Positions 8,380 to 17,003 of a stretch of 64,000 nucleotides of DNA are shown piece after piece. Under the pieces are notes generated by a model. That model made no database searches. It was not told the DNA's origin and was given only the letters and a program-made list of their open reading frames with translations. Within the stretch, counting starts at the first letter, position 1; each line of letters begins with the position of its first letter. Source of the DNA: Pseudonocardia acidicola (GTDB lineage: Bacteria; Actinomycetota; Actinomycetes; Mycobacteriales; Pseudonocardiaceae); NCBI RefSeq assembly GCF_012911935.1, contig NZ_JAAXLA010000029.1:1-64000 (forward strand), read 5' to 3'. The translations under genes and the position numbers were made by a program.

Positions 8380-10677
8380 GTGGTTGTGAGACTGGTCATC
8401 GGCCTGGCGATAACGGTGATCGCCTTGGCGATCGCTGGCCGGCGGGCCCTCCAAATCTACCAGCTGATCAAAGCAGGCCAGCCCGCCAACGACCGCCTCG
8501 AGGGTCTGAACGATCGGATCAAGGCGCAGTTCGTCGAGGTCTTCGGGCAGCGCAAGCTGCTGAAGTGGTCGGTCCCCGGCCTGGCGCACTTCTTCACGTT
8601 CTGGGCGTTCGTCATTCTGGCCACCGTCTACCTCGAGGCCTACGGGGCGCTGTTCAACCCGACCTTCCACATCCCGCTGATCGGCCGCTGGGGCGTGCTC
8701 GGCTTCCTGCAGGACACGATCGCGGTGCTGTGCCTGATCTCCCTGGCCGTGTTCAGCGTGATCCGCATCCGCAACGCCCCGGAGCGCAAGGCACGGGCGT
8801 CACGGTTCTACGGCTCCCACACCGGTGGGGCCTGGCTCATCCTGTTCATGATCTTCAACGTCCTCTGGACGCTGTTCTTCTTCCGGGCGGCGTCCTCGGC
8901 GCTGGGCACCTTCCCCTACAAGTCCGGTGCGTGGGCTTCGATCGGGCTGGGACAGCTGTTCACCGGCCTGTCCCACACCGCCCTCGAGGTGGTCGAGAGC
9001 GTCGGACTGCTGCTGCACATCGGCGTGATGCTGGTCTTCCTGGTCATCGTCGCCTACTCGAAGCACCTGCACATCTTCACCGCCCCGATCAACGTCTCGG
9101 GCAAGCGACTGCCCAAGGCGCTGGGCCCGCTGCTGCCGATGGAGTCGAACGGCAAGCCGATCGACTTCGAGGACCCGGGCGAGGACGACACGTTCGGCCG
9201 CGGCAAGATCGAGGACTTCACCTGGAAGGGCATGCTCGACTTCGCGACCTGCACCGAGTGCGGTCGCTGCCAGAGCCAGTGCCCGGCGTGGAACACCGGC
9301 AAGCCGCTGTCCCCGAAGCTCGTGATCATGGACCTGCGCGACCACCTGTTCGCGAAGGCGCCCTACATCATCGGCGGCAAGGAGGCCCCCGCGGAGGGCT
9401 CGATCGACTTCTCCGCAGGCCTCACCGACGACAGCCACCTCATTCACCACGGGGTGCCCGAGTCCGGCTTCGGCCGGATCATCGGGTCCGGCCCTGAGCA
9501 GGCGGCCCGCCCGCTGGTCGGCACGGCCGAGCAGGGCGGCGTCATCGACCCCGACGTGCTGTGGTCCTGCACCAGCTGCGGGGCGTGCGTCGAGCAGTGC
9601 CCGGTGGACATCGAGCACGTCGACCACATCATCGACATGCGCCGTCACCAGGTGATGATCGAGTCGGAGTTCCCGTCCGAGCTGGGCGTGCTGTTCCGCA
9701 ACCTGGAGAACAAGGGCAACCCCTGGGGCCAGAACGCCAAGGACCGCCTCGAGTGGACCAAGAGCCTGGACTTCGAGGTCCCGGTGTTCGACGGCGAGCT
9801 CTCGGCCGACACCGAGTACCTGTTCTGGGTCGGCTGCGCCGGCGCGTTCGACGACAACGCCAAGAAGACCGTGCGGGCCACCGCCGAGCTGCTGCACCGG
9901 GCCGGCGTGGGCTACACCGTCCTCGGCCCGGAGGAGTCCTGCACCGGCGACCCGGCGCGCCGCTCGGGTAACGAGTTCTTGTTCCAGATGCTGGCCCAGC
10001 AGAACGTCGAGATCCTCAACTCCGTGTTCGAGGGTCGCGAGCCGGGCACTCGCAAGATCGTCACCACCTGCCCGCACTGCCTCAACACCCTGGGCCGGGA
10101 GTACCCGCAGCTCGACGGGCACTACGAGGTCGTGCACCACACCCAGCTGCTCAACAAGCTGGTCCGGGAAGGCAAGCTCGTCCCGGTCGCCGAGCCGGCC
10201 GCCGACAAGGCCGCACCCGTCACCTACCACGACCCGTGCTACCTGGGCCGGCACAACGAGGTCTACACCGAGCCGCGCGAGCTCGTCAGCGCCGCTGGCG
10301 CGACGCTGACCGAGATGCCGCGCCACGCCGACCGCTCCATGTGCTGTGGCGCGGGCGGGGCCCGGATGTGGATGGAGGAGCGCATCGGGCAGCGGGTCAA
10401 CGTCGTCCGCACCGAGGAGGCCCTCGACACCCTGACCGGGGTCGCGGGATCGGACGGGGCCGCCGCCGGCGGCACCATTGCGGTCGGCTGCCCGTTCTGC
10501 AAGACCATGCTCTCCGACGGCCTGACCGAGAAGCAGTCCGGTGGGCTGGGCGAGAACGTCCAGGTTCAGGACGTCGCGCAGATGCTGCTCGCCGCGGTCA
10601 AGCGCGGTGACGGCTCCGGCAACGGCGTCGCGGCGGAGAAGGCGGACGCCGAGAAGGAGTCGGCGCCGCAGAGCTGA
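8380..10677 (+). CDS. etfD: EtfD-type electron-transfer-flavoprotein:quinone oxidoreductase (HdrCB-like iron-sulfur membrane protein)
   Basis: This 765-residue membrane iron-sulfur protein probably takes electrons from electron-transfer flavoprotein, reduced by acyl-CoA dehydrogenases, and passes them to menaquinone. The N-terminal 230 residues hold about five transmembrane helices with His residues suited to haem or quinone contact. Two ferredoxin-like cluster motifs follow: CTECGRCQSQCP (residues 291-302) and CTSCGACVEQCP (397-408). Two CCG-type cysteine domains then form the HdrB-like half, with TCPHC near 563 and MCCGAGG near 654. The layout matches M. tuberculosis Rv0338c, known as EtfD, although that protein is longer. 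GTG 8380 follows GGGAGGAA. A palindromic operator lies about 115 bases upstream and a perfect terminator follows. The gene appears monocistronic. Confidence 0.88.
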   Translation: MVVRLVIGLAITVIALAIAGRRALQIYQLIKAGQPANDRLEGLNDRIKAQFVEVFGQRKLLKWSVPGLAHFFTFWAFVILATVYLEAYGALFNPTFHIPLIGRWGVLGFLQDTIAVLCLISLAVFSVIRIRNAPERKARASRFYGSHTGGAWLILFMIFNVLWTLFFFRAASSALGTFPYKSGAWASIGLGQLFTGLSHTALEVVESVGLLLHIGVMLVFLVIVAYSKHLHIFTAPINVSGKRLPKALGPLLPMESNGKPIDFEDPGEDDTFGRGKIEDFTWKGMLDFATCTECGRCQSQCPAWNTGKPLSPKLVIMDLRDHLFAKAPYIIGGKEAPAEGSIDFSAGLTDDSHLIHHGVPESGFGRIIGSGPEQAARPLVGTAEQGGVIDPDVLWSCTSCGACVEQCPVDIEHVDHIIDMRRHQVMIESEFPSELGVLFRNLENKGNPWGQNAKDRLEWTKSLDFEVPVFDGELSADTEYLFWVGCAGAFDDNAKKTVRATAELLHRAGVGYTVLGPEESCTGDPARRSGNEFLFQMLAQQNVEILNSVFEGREPGTRKIVTTCPHCLNTLGREYPQLDGHYEVVHHTQLLNKLVREGKLVPVAEPAADKAAPVTYHDPCYLGRHNEVYTEPRELVSAAGATLTEMPRHADRSMCCGAGGARMWMEERIGQRVNVVRTEEALDTLTGVAGSDGAAAGGTIAVGCPFCKTMLSDGLTEKQSGGLGENVQVQDVAQMLLAAVKRGDGSGNGVAAEKADAEKESAPQS

Positions 10678-10697
10678 TCGGGCGCGAACCACCGAGC

Positions 10698-10738
10698 CGA
10701 CGGGGCCGGTCCGCACACGGTGCGGACCGGCCCCGTCG
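10698..10738 (+). terminator. Terminator after etfD
   Basis: A perfect 19-base stem (10698-10716 with 10720-10738) closes on the three-base loop ACG, 20 bases after the etfD stop. There is no T-tract, as is usual in actinobacteria. It may also serve the convergent gene that ends at 10753. Confidence 0.85.
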
Positions 10739-10752
10739 CCGTTTCGGAGGGC

Positions 10753-11703
10753 TCAGCAGGGGGCGAAGCCGGTCACGACGTAGGTCGAACCGGTCGTGCG
10801 CCCCACCGTCAGCCGGCCGAGCTGGGGGCCTGCGGGGGCAGCGTCCCAGGTCATGTGGCAGGCGTCCACGGTGGTGACATCACCGCTGGAGGTGCTCTCC
10901 GCGGTCGCCCTCGCGTAGCCGCTCGGGTCGGTGACCCGGGCGGCCAGCGCCTGGACGGCAGCGGCGCAGTCGGGTTGGCCCGCGGACGCCGCGAATGAGG
11001 GCTGGGCCGGCTCGGCGAGCAGGTTGTCGCAGATCGCGCCGGTGTCGCCGCGGGCGATGCTGTTCAACAGCACGGGCAGTACCGCCGTCGGCCGCGGCGC
11101 TCCGAGCTGGCCCCGGCTCTGCAGATGCGTCTGTACCTGCTGGGCCTCCACCTGCTCCGTGGTGCGGACGGTCGACAGCCCGTACCCGAGGCCCGAGCCG
11201 GCGCAGAGCACGACGCCGACGGCGAGGAGCTTCCAGGCGGGCAGCCGCAGCAGGCCCGCGATCAATACTCCGATACTGGCCGCCATCGCCCAGGCCCAGG
11301 GTCCGGTCGAGAACATCAGCCCGACGACGAGCGCGAGGCCGGCCAGGTGCCAGGTCCAGCCTCGCAGCAGCCGATCGAGCCGCAGCACCACCAGCAGGAT
11401 CAGCGTCCCGAGACCCGCCGCGACCGGCACCCACCACCGGCCCGGATCGTCGAGGAACGGGAAGAGCAGCACCGCCGCTCCGGCAAGGCCGAGCCCCACA
11501 GCGCCGCGCCAGTTCCGCAGCCGGAACCGCGACCACGCACTCGGCGGCCGGTGCAACGGCGGCGGGTAACGCGGCGGCTCGAAGGGCGGCGGCTCGTAGC
11601 GGGGCGGTAACGGCTCCAGGGCGCCTCCGGCGTCCGAGGCCTGCGGCGGCACCGCGGGCAGGTTCCCCTGCGGCGGAGTCGGTGGTGTCCGGGGCGGCTC
11701 CAT
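10753..11703 (-). CDS. Conserved-looking membrane protein with Pro-rich N-terminus and exported C-terminal domain
   Basis: I do not recognise the 316-residue product. The first 55 residues are strongly Pro-rich. About five hydrophobic helices follow (residues about 65-175), then an extracytoplasmic domain of about 130 residues with three Cys (near 246, 265 and 302) and a C-terminal Cys. Disulfides are possible. The gene converges on etfD and shares its terminator. No clear ribosome site precedes the ATG. The Pro-rich, helices, small-domain design is common in actinobacterial envelope proteins of unknown role. Confidence 0.75.
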   Translation of the reverse strand: MEPPRTPPTPPQGNLPAVPPQASDAGGALEPLPPRYEPPPFEPPRYPPPLHRPPSAWSRFRLRNWRGAVGLGLAGAAVLLFPFLDDPGRWWVPVAAGLGTLILLVVLRLDRLLRGWTWHLAGLALVVGLMFSTGPWAWAMAASIGVLIAGLLRLPAWKLLAVGVVLCAGSGLGYGLSTVRTTEQVEAQQVQTHLQSRGQLGAPRPTAVLPVLLNSIARGDTGAICDNLLAEPAQPSFAASAGQPDCAAAVQALAARVTDPSGYARATAESTSSGDVTTVDACHMTWDAAPAGPQLGRLTVGRTTGSTYVVTGFAPC

Positions 11704-11805
11704 CGCGCGTCACAGTACTGGCCCGATCACCCTCCGTGCGTCCGACGAACCGGCGACGCCCCGGTTACAGCCAGCAGCGGGCCGGCGGGTCCGCCGGGCG
11801 CTGAA

Positions 11806-12387
11806 TCAGCGCCGGGTGTCGGCCCGGTGGAAGTTGAGGTGGGCCCGCGAGGGCGTCGGTCCGCGCTGCCCCTGGTAGCGGGAGCCGACGCCCTCGCTGC
11901 CGTAGGGGCGCTCGGCCGGGCTGGACAGCCGGAACAGGCACAGCTGGCCGATCTTCATCCCGGGCCACAGCGTGATCGGCAGGTTCGCCACGTTGGACAG
12001 CTCGAGGGTGATGTGACCGGTGAAGCCCGGGTCGATGAACCCGGCGGTGGAGTGCGTGAGCAGGCCGAGCCGGCCCAGGCTCGACTTGCCCTCCAGGCGG
12101 CCGGCCAGGTCGTCGGGCAGGCCGACCGACTCGAACGTCGAGCCCAGCACGAACTCGCCGGGGTGCAGCACGAACGGGTCGTCGCCCTCGGGCTCGACCG
12201 TCGTCGTCAGCTCGTCCTGCTGCTCGGAGGGGTCGATGTGGGTGTAGCGGGAGTTCTGGAAGACCCGGAAGAACCGGTCCAGGCGGACATCGATGCTCGA
12301 GGGCTGGAGCATCGACGGATCCCACGGGTCGAGCACCAGACGCCCGGCGTCGAGCTCCTTGCGCAGGTCTCCGTCCGACAGCAGCAC
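11806..12387 (-). CDS. dcd: dCTP deaminase
   Basis: The 193-residue enzyme converts dCTP to dUTP; actinobacterial forms may also hydrolyse dUTP to dUMP. The length is that of the family. The family signature is visible near residues 110-140: [20 protein letters not shown], which carries the catalytic Glu and nucleotide-binding residues. N-terminal [21 protein letters not shown] is split by normal family features. The GTG at 12387 is supported by AGGGTGG. It is followed after 34 bases (on the same strand, upstream) by the epimerase-like gene, so the two may be cotranscribed. Confidence 0.95.
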   Translation of the reverse strand: MLLSDGDLRKELDAGRLVLDPWDPSMLQPSSIDVRLDRFFRVFQNSRYTHIDPSEQQDELTTTVEPEGDDPFVLHPGEFVLGSTFESVGLPDDLAGRLEGKSSLGRLGLLTHSTAGFIDPGFTGHITLELSNVANLPITLWPGMKIGQLCLFRLSSPAERPYGSEGVGSRYQGQRGPTPSRAHLNFHRADTRR

Positions 12388-12421
12388 GGCGCCACCCTAA
12401 CGGGCGGCCCGCCGCCGGGAT

Positions 12422-13552
12422 TCAGGCGTCGGTCGCCGACGGCTGCGGGGGCTGCAGCTTCGGGGTGGTGCTCATCCCGAACATCCAGGCCACCGCCTGC
12501 TCCACCCGGACCGCCTCGTGGCCGTCGGTCGGCTCGGCGGGCTGGCGGGGATCGGCGTCGAGTACCTGCATGACCGTCGACATCACGGCCGGGCTGACGA
12601 TGCTGCGGATCGAGTCGCCGGGATGGGCGGCGTGCGGGCCGTCGACGAGCACCGCGGGCGTACCGAGCCCGGGGGCGTCGGCGACCAGCTCCGGGTCGTC
12701 GGACACCAGCACGGTGGCCGCGGCGACCAGGCCGACCAGCTCCGCCAGTGGCAGCGCGTGCACCACGATCGCACGGTCGCGCTCGGCGAGCCGGCACGCG
12801 GCGTCGTCGTCGCACAACTCGCCGAACAGCACGACCTCGGTGTCGGCGTCGCGTTCGAGCAGCTCGGGCAGCCCGTCGATGATCTCGGAGGATGCGGCGT
12901 TGTCCAGCCCGACCAGCACCAGCCGGGATTCGCCGGCCTCGACCCTGCGGACCAGTCGGGCGAACCGGACGTCGGAGGGCTGCGGATTGACGGCCATGGT
13001 GTCACCGACGGTGATCACGTTCGGGCCGAGCGGGCTGCCGAGCGCAGCCCCGCTGGTGGTGAGGAACAGCGACGCCAGCTGCCCGATGATGCGGCGGTTG
13101 GCCTCCTGCGGGAACGGGCAGAGCAGATCGTCGCTGGCCACCCCGGCCTGCAGGTGCACAACCGGGATCTGCCGCCAGAACGCGACCTGCGCGGCCACGA
13201 CGGCGGTCATTCCACCGCCGTACACCATGATCGCCGACGGGTCCTGGTCGACCAGCAGCCCGTCGATCCGGGCCATCAAGGTCGCGGCGACCGCGGCGGG
13301 CGTGTGGCCCGGGTGTTCCCGGAGCAGCATCGTGATGTCGGCGGGCACCCCCAGCGCCTCGAAAGCCTCGTGCACCGCCATCGGGTCGGGCCCGGTCGCG
13401 ACCGTGAGGCCGCGGATCCGGTTCGCCTCGGCGATCGCGGTGGCCACGGGGGCGAGCCGGGCCACCTCGGGGCGGCTGCCGGCGATGAGCAGCACATCGT
13501 GATCGTGGTCCTGGGTCGGGAGCGCGCCCAGGAGCGGGCCGAACGCCGTCAT
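12422..13552 (-). CDS. Degenerate UDP-GlcNAc 2-epimerase (WecB) family protein
   Basis: This 376-residue protein has the two-Rossmann fold plan of UDP-N-acetylglucosamine 2-epimerases. It has an N-terminal LLIAGSRPEVARLAPV (family GTRPE motif), then HLQAG (HVEAG) near residue 160 and PQEANRRI near 180. The C-terminal half lacks the family HRREN and HGN sequences and contains unrelated Ala/Asp-rich strands. It may therefore bind a nucleotide sugar without epimerising it, or do a different reaction. The ATG at 13552 follows AAAGGA. The gene sits between tRNA-Gly and dcd on the dcd strand. Confidence 0.75.
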   Translation of the reverse strand: MTAFGPLLGALPTQDHDHDVLLIAGSRPEVARLAPVATAIAEANRIRGLTVATGPDPMAVHEAFEALGVPADITMLLREHPGHTPAAVAATLMARIDGLLVDQDPSAIMVYGGGMTAVVAAQVAFWRQIPVVHLQAGVASDDLLCPFPQEANRRIIGQLASLFLTTSGAALGSPLGPNVITVGDTMAVNPQPSDVRFARLVRRVEAGESRLVLVGLDNAASSEIIDGLPELLERDADTEVVLFGELCDDDAACRLAERDRAIVVHALPLAELVGLVAAATVLVSDDPELVADAPGLGTPAVLVDGPHAAHPGDSIRSIVSPAVMSTVMQVLDADPRQPAEPTDGHEAVRVEQAVAWMFGMSTTPKLQPPQPSATDA

Positions 13553-13696
13553 CCGGAGATCCTTTGCGGCGGGGGAGCTTGACCTGCTGGTGCTCTGCAG
13601 TGTGGACCACACCACTACGGCGCGTCGAGCAGGTCCCGGTTGCGGAAGACTCGGAAGTGTCAGAACCACCCCGATGGAGGCATCCGGAGGGGGTGC

Positions 13697-13724
13697 TTCA
13701 CTGCTTTACGTGAGGTGCTAAGGT
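13697..13724 (+). promoter_or_regulatory. Promoter of tRNA-Gly
   Basis: TTCACT (13697-13702) and TAAGGT (13719-13724) are 16 bases apart. Transcription would begin about eight bases before the tRNA. This is inferred from position and consensus. Confidence 0.5.
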
Positions 13725-13738
13725 TCAGATCGCACGCT

Positions 13739-13809
13739 GCGGATGTAGTTCAATGGTAGAACATCAGCTTCCCAAGCTGAATACGCGGGTTCGATTCCCG
13801 TCATCCGCT
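13739..13809 (+). tRNA. tRNA-Gly(CCC)
   Basis: A 71-base cloverleaf is readable. The acceptor stem is GCGGATG with CATCCGC, the D-arm lies around GTTCAATGGTAGAAC, and the anticodon stem is TCAGC/GCTGA with loop TTCCCAA, giving anticodon CCC. The T-arm is CGGGT TCGATTC CCGT, with discriminator T. CCA is not encoded. It reads GGG codons. The mycobacterial counterpart near dcd (glyU) is, from memory, also a glycine tRNA. Confidence 0.95.
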
Positions 13810-13818
13810 CTCGCCACG

Positions 13819-13859
13819 AAGGCCCAGGTCACCGGATGTCCAACCGGGACCTGGGCCTT
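13819..13859 (+). terminator. Terminator after tRNA-Gly
   Basis: Twelve-base arms AAGGCCCAGGTC and GACCTGGGCCTT enclose a 17-base loop and end in TTTG, nine bases after the tRNA. Confidence 0.75.
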
Positions 13860-13984
13860 TGTCGTACCCGGGGTCGGCAGGGGTGGCAGCAACCACTCGA
13901 CGGGGCTTCAGATGTCATTGGGACTGTCACCGGAAGCCCCGCCTGCCCGGTCGCAGGTCACCCGGCCATCTCCCGGGAACAGCG

Positions 13985-14578
13985 TCATCGCCCCGCCGGC
14001 CGATAGGTGCAGATCAGGACGCCGGTCCCGGCTGTCGCGGTCGATACCAGCTCGAGTGGGCGGGCCTGGCCGCCGCCGGGGAACAGCCGCTTGCCGCCGC
14101 CGAGCAGGATCGGCTCGATCATCAGCCGGTACTCGTCGACGAGGTCGTGCTCGATCAGTTGCGCGGCGAGCGAGGCACTGCCCATGATCAGCAGCCCCTT
14201 GCCGTCCCGCGCTCGCAGGTCGCGCACCGCGCCGATCGCGTCGTCCGCGGGCAGCAGCGTCGAACCGGGCCAGGTGAGGTCCTGCTGGGTGAGGGTGCGC
14301 GATGCCACGTACTTCGGGATCTCGTTCATGCGGTCGGCGAACGGGTCGCCGGCGCGGTCGGGCCAGGCAGCGGCCATCGTCTGCCAGGTGCGCCGGCCGA
14401 ACAGCAGCGCCTCCGTTGTCGTCATGACCTCACCGATCGCCGTGCCCATGGCCTCGGGGTCGAAGTACGGCATCGACCAGCCGCCGTGGGTGAACCCGCC
14501 GTCGGTGTCCTCCTCACGACCGCCGGGGGCCTGCACGACACCGTCCAGGCTCATGAAGTCGCTGAGGATGATCTGCAT
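13985..14578 (-). CDS. Dihydrofolate-reductase-like protein, RibD C-terminal domain family
   Basis: The 197-residue protein belongs to the RibD-C/DHFR-like NADPH reductases of unknown substrate. The N-terminal strand IILSDFMSLDGVVQAPGG, the loop GRRTWQTM near residue 65, and the strand GLLIMGSASLAAQLIEHDLVDEY near 130 with the following LLGGGKRLF are the usual family landmarks. The ATG at 14578 follows GAGGGAG; longer starts lack support. It lies between the tRNA and an ArsR-type gene in a region that looks accessory. Its substrate cannot be named from the sequence. Confidence 0.88.
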   Translation of the reverse strand: MQIILSDFMSLDGVVQAPGGREEDTDGGFTHGGWSMPYFDPEAMGTAIGEVMTTTEALLFGRRTWQTMAAAWPDRAGDPFADRMNEIPKYVASRTLTQQDLTWPGSTLLPADDAIGAVRDLRARDGKGLLIMGSASLAAQLIEHDLVDEYRLMIEPILLGGGKRLFPGGGQARPLELVSTATAGTGVLICTYRPAGR

Positions 14579-14820
14579 CGCCGCTCCCTCGTCAGGCGGC
14601 CCGGGCGGGCCGGTCAGCAGGTAAGACCCGGGGCGTGCGGCGAAGTCATCGCCCCGCTGCACCGTCGCATGCGGAACGCCGGGCGGTGCGCCCCGGGCGA
14701 GAGCGCGGCAACTGGCCTCACGCAACGAACCGATCGCGACCTGGGCCTGTTCGTGCTGGTCATCCGCTCGACAACTTCAACATCATTGACAAGTTTTGTT
14801 GTCGGTGAGAGCGTCGGGCC

Positions 14821-15432
14821 GTGTTCGATGTGGCGGTGATCGAGGACCCGGCCGCGGCCGAGGTCTCGCTGGACCCGGTCCGGGCCCGGCTGCTGGCCGA
14901 GCTGGCCGAGCCCGGGTCGGCCACGTCGCTGGCCGCGCGGGTCGGCCTGCCACGACAGAAGGTGAACTACCACCTCAAGGCGCTGGAGCGGCACGGGCTG
15001 ATCGAGCTCGTGGAAGAACGCCGGAAGGGCAACTGCACCGAACGGGTGCTGCGCGCGACGGCGGCGTCCTACGTGATCTCGCCGGCCGCTTTCGCCCCGG
15101 TGCAGCCCGACCCGGCCCGCGCACCGGACCAGTTGTCCGCGCGCTGGCTGCTCGCCCTCGCCGGCCGACTGGTGCGGGACGTCGGGAGCCTGATCACCGG
15201 CGCGGCGCGGGCCCGCAAACGGGTCGCGACGTTCGCGTTGGACGGCGAGGTGCGCTTCGCCTCGGCGGCCGACCGCGCGGCCTTCGCCGAAGAACTGGCG
15301 GGAGCAGTCGCCACTCTGGTCGGCAAGTACCACGACGAGACGGCGGAACGCGGGCGCTCCCACCGGGTGGTGGTCGCCGTGCATCCCAGCGTCGCGCCCG
15401 ACGCGGCCGGAACCGAGACGAAGGAACCCTGA
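14821..15432 (+). CDS. ArsR/HTH_20-type transcriptional regulator
   Basis: The 203-residue protein has a winged helix in its first 85 residues: LSLDPVRARLLAELAEPGSATSLAARVG is the recognisable region, and the recognition helix includes LPRQKVNYHLKALERHG. The C-terminal 110 residues lack metal-binding Cys and resemble the sensor extensions of regulators paired with SRPBCC proteins. The stop lies one base before the ATG of such a protein, so the pair is one operon. Upstream, CGACAAC (14768-14774) and GTTGTCG (14798-14804) form an inverted repeat, a candidate autoregulatory site. GTG 14821 has GAGAG upstream; GTGs at 14830 and 14836 are alternatives. Confidence 0.85.
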   Translation: MFDVAVIEDPAAAEVSLDPVRARLLAELAEPGSATSLAARVGLPRQKVNYHLKALERHGLIELVEERRKGNCTERVLRATAASYVISPAAFAPVQPDPARAPDQLSARWLLALAGRLVRDVGSLITGAARARKRVATFALDGEVRFASAADRAAFAEELAGAVATLVGKYHDETAERGRSHRVVVAVHPSVAPDAAGTETKEP

Positions 15433-15433
15433 G

Positions 15434-16135
15434 ATGCCCCGTGAGTTCGAGATCCGCAAGGAGATCCCGCTCGATGCCACCCCGGAGCAGGTATGGGAGG
15501 CGATTGCCACCGGTCCCGGACTCGCGGCCTGGTTCATGCCGATGGAGATCGGGCCCGACGGGGCCACCGTCTGGGATCCACCCGAACACCTCGCCGTCCG
15601 GACCCCCGAGGCCGAGGACGGCACGACCCAGGCCTTCGAATACCTCATCGAGGCGCGCGACGGCGGCAGCACCGTCCTCCGGTTCGTGCACAGCGGCTTC
15701 CTCGGCGACGGCTGGGACGCCGAGTACGAGGGCATGACGAGCCATGGCTGGGACATGTACCTGCACACGCTGGCCGAGTACCTGACGTACTTCCCGGGCC
15801 GGTCCGCCACCTACGTCGAAGCCGAGGGGCCGCCGGCGTCGGCCGAGGCCGGCGCGTGGCCGGTGATCCTCGAGGGGCTCAGGCCGGCCGGTCCGGTTGC
15901 CCAGGGCGACCAGGTGCGGCTCACCCCGCACGGTCTCCCGCCGATCGAAGGCGTGGCCGACTACGTCGGGCCGGACTTCCTCGGCGTGCGCACCGGCAAC
16001 GCCCTGATCCGGTTCCACGGCCGGTCCGGGCTGGGGATGCCGGTGGCCGTCGCGCAGCACGTGTACTCCGGTGACGTGGATGGGAAGCAGATCGAGCGGA
16101 CCTGGCGCTCCTGGCTCGACGGGTTGTTCACCTAG
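15434..16135 (+). CDS. SRPBCC (AHSA1-like) ligand-binding protein
   Basis: This 233-residue protein has a START/AHSA1 fold start: FEIRKEIPLDATPEQVWEAI followed by TGPGLAAWF and VWDPPEHL. Such proteins bind hydrophobic ligands and are often encoded with an ArsR regulator, as here. The second half (from about residue 135) is a further region ending in a Trp-rich segment, making it longer than the basic 150-residue fold. AAGGAA lies eight bases before the ATG, inside the end of the regulator gene. The ligand is unknown. Confidence 0.85.
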   Translation: MPREFEIRKEIPLDATPEQVWEAIATGPGLAAWFMPMEIGPDGATVWDPPEHLAVRTPEAEDGTTQAFEYLIEARDGGSTVLRFVHSGFLGDGWDAEYEGMTSHGWDMYLHTLAEYLTYFPGRSATYVEAEGPPASAEAGAWPVILEGLRPAGPVAQGDQVRLTPHGLPPIEGVADYVGPDFLGVRTGNALIRFHGRSGLGMPVAVAQHVYSGDVDGKQIERTWRSWLDGLFT

Positions 16136-16488
16136 GCGCCGCGGCCGCAGCCCGGTTCTCGCCGACTGCTCAGGGGGAGTTCGACCTCCCCGTCTTCGAA
16201 GGGCGGCTCCACCACGTACTCGTTGCCGAGGTACTGGCGGGCGTACTGCGCAGCGCGGCGGGCGGCATCCTCCTCGTTCGCCACCGTGCCGTCCGACGAA
16301 ACGTCGAGCACGTTGCCGAGAATGGCGAACACCATCTCCGACACCGAAACGAACTCGACCAGCGCAGGGCGACAATCGCCGAGCGGACCGAGAACGTCCG
16401 GCGCGAGTGTTCCGTTGCCCAGGTAGAACGCGAAGTACCGGAAACGCACTGCGGACACCAAGCGGGAGTTGACTCCCAGCCACATCAT
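16132..16488 (-). CDS. Hypothetical protein
   Basis: I do not recognise this 118-residue product. From ATG 16488 (or 16485) it has a globular-looking core of about 90 residues rich in Val, Phe and Ala and an acidic segment near the end. No helix spans a membrane clearly. Its stop overlaps the stop region of the opposite SRPBCC gene by four bases. No good ribosome site is visible and the frame continues to 16602, so the start is uncertain. Confidence 0.5.
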   Translation of the reverse strand: MMWLGVNSRLVSAVRFRYFAFYLGNGTLAPDVLGPLGDCRPALVEFVSVSEMVFAILGNVLDVSSDGTVANEEDAARRAAQYARQYLGNEYVVEPPFEDGEVELPLSSRREPGCGRGA

Positions 16489-16583
16489 TCTCGGGACGCG
16501 CCCCGCCGGGGCAGCCTCGCCGGGTGCCGATACGGACCGGCCGACCGGCAGCCAGGTCGACAGGCCCACGAACAGAGTTTTCG

Positions 16584-16943
16584 TCAGACCGACGAGGACC
16601 ACCGGCCGGCGTCGAAGGCGGCCCGCAGCCGGGCCGGAGCCTTCTCCCGCCAGGCGTCCTCGATCAGCTCGACGAGCTGGTCACGGCCGATTTTCGTCAG
16701 ATCGACGAGGATCGCACCGTATCCGTCGTAGTGCGGCGTGGTGTAGAACGCCGGATCGCCCGAGGCGAGCAGCGCCTCCTTCTCGTCGAGCCGGCACGGC
16801 AGCATCAGGCCGCCCTCGGCCTCGATGCGCAGCCGGGCGAACGACGTGCCGCGCACCTTCAGCGACGGCGTCCGATACGACGTCGACTCCTCGACCTCGG
16901 GCAGCTCCGTCCCGATCGCCACCACGTCATTCCATGTCGGCAT
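16584..16943 (-). CDS. MmcQ/YjbR family DNA-binding-like protein
   Basis: The 119-residue protein has the YjbR (DUF419) pattern: an N-terminal helix, PEVEESTSYRTPSLKVRG, a central strand with LRIEAEGGLMLPC, the HYDGYGAILVDL turn near residue 70 and a final amphipathic helix (LIEDAWREKAPARL). The fold resembles a CyaY-like DNA-binding domain, but a cellular role is not established. The ATG at 16943 has a G-rich upstream site. It is the complete length for the family. Confidence 0.9.
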   Translation of the reverse strand: MPTWNDVVAIGTELPEVEESTSYRTPSLKVRGTSFARLRIEAEGGLMLPCRLDEKEALLASGDPAFYTTPHYDGYGAILVDLTKIGRDQLVELIEDAWREKAPARLRAAFDAGRWSSSV

Positions 16944-17003
16944 GGCCCCATCATCGCGGGCCGGTGGCGCGGTGGCGCGGTGGCGCGGAACAAATAACGC
17001 GGA

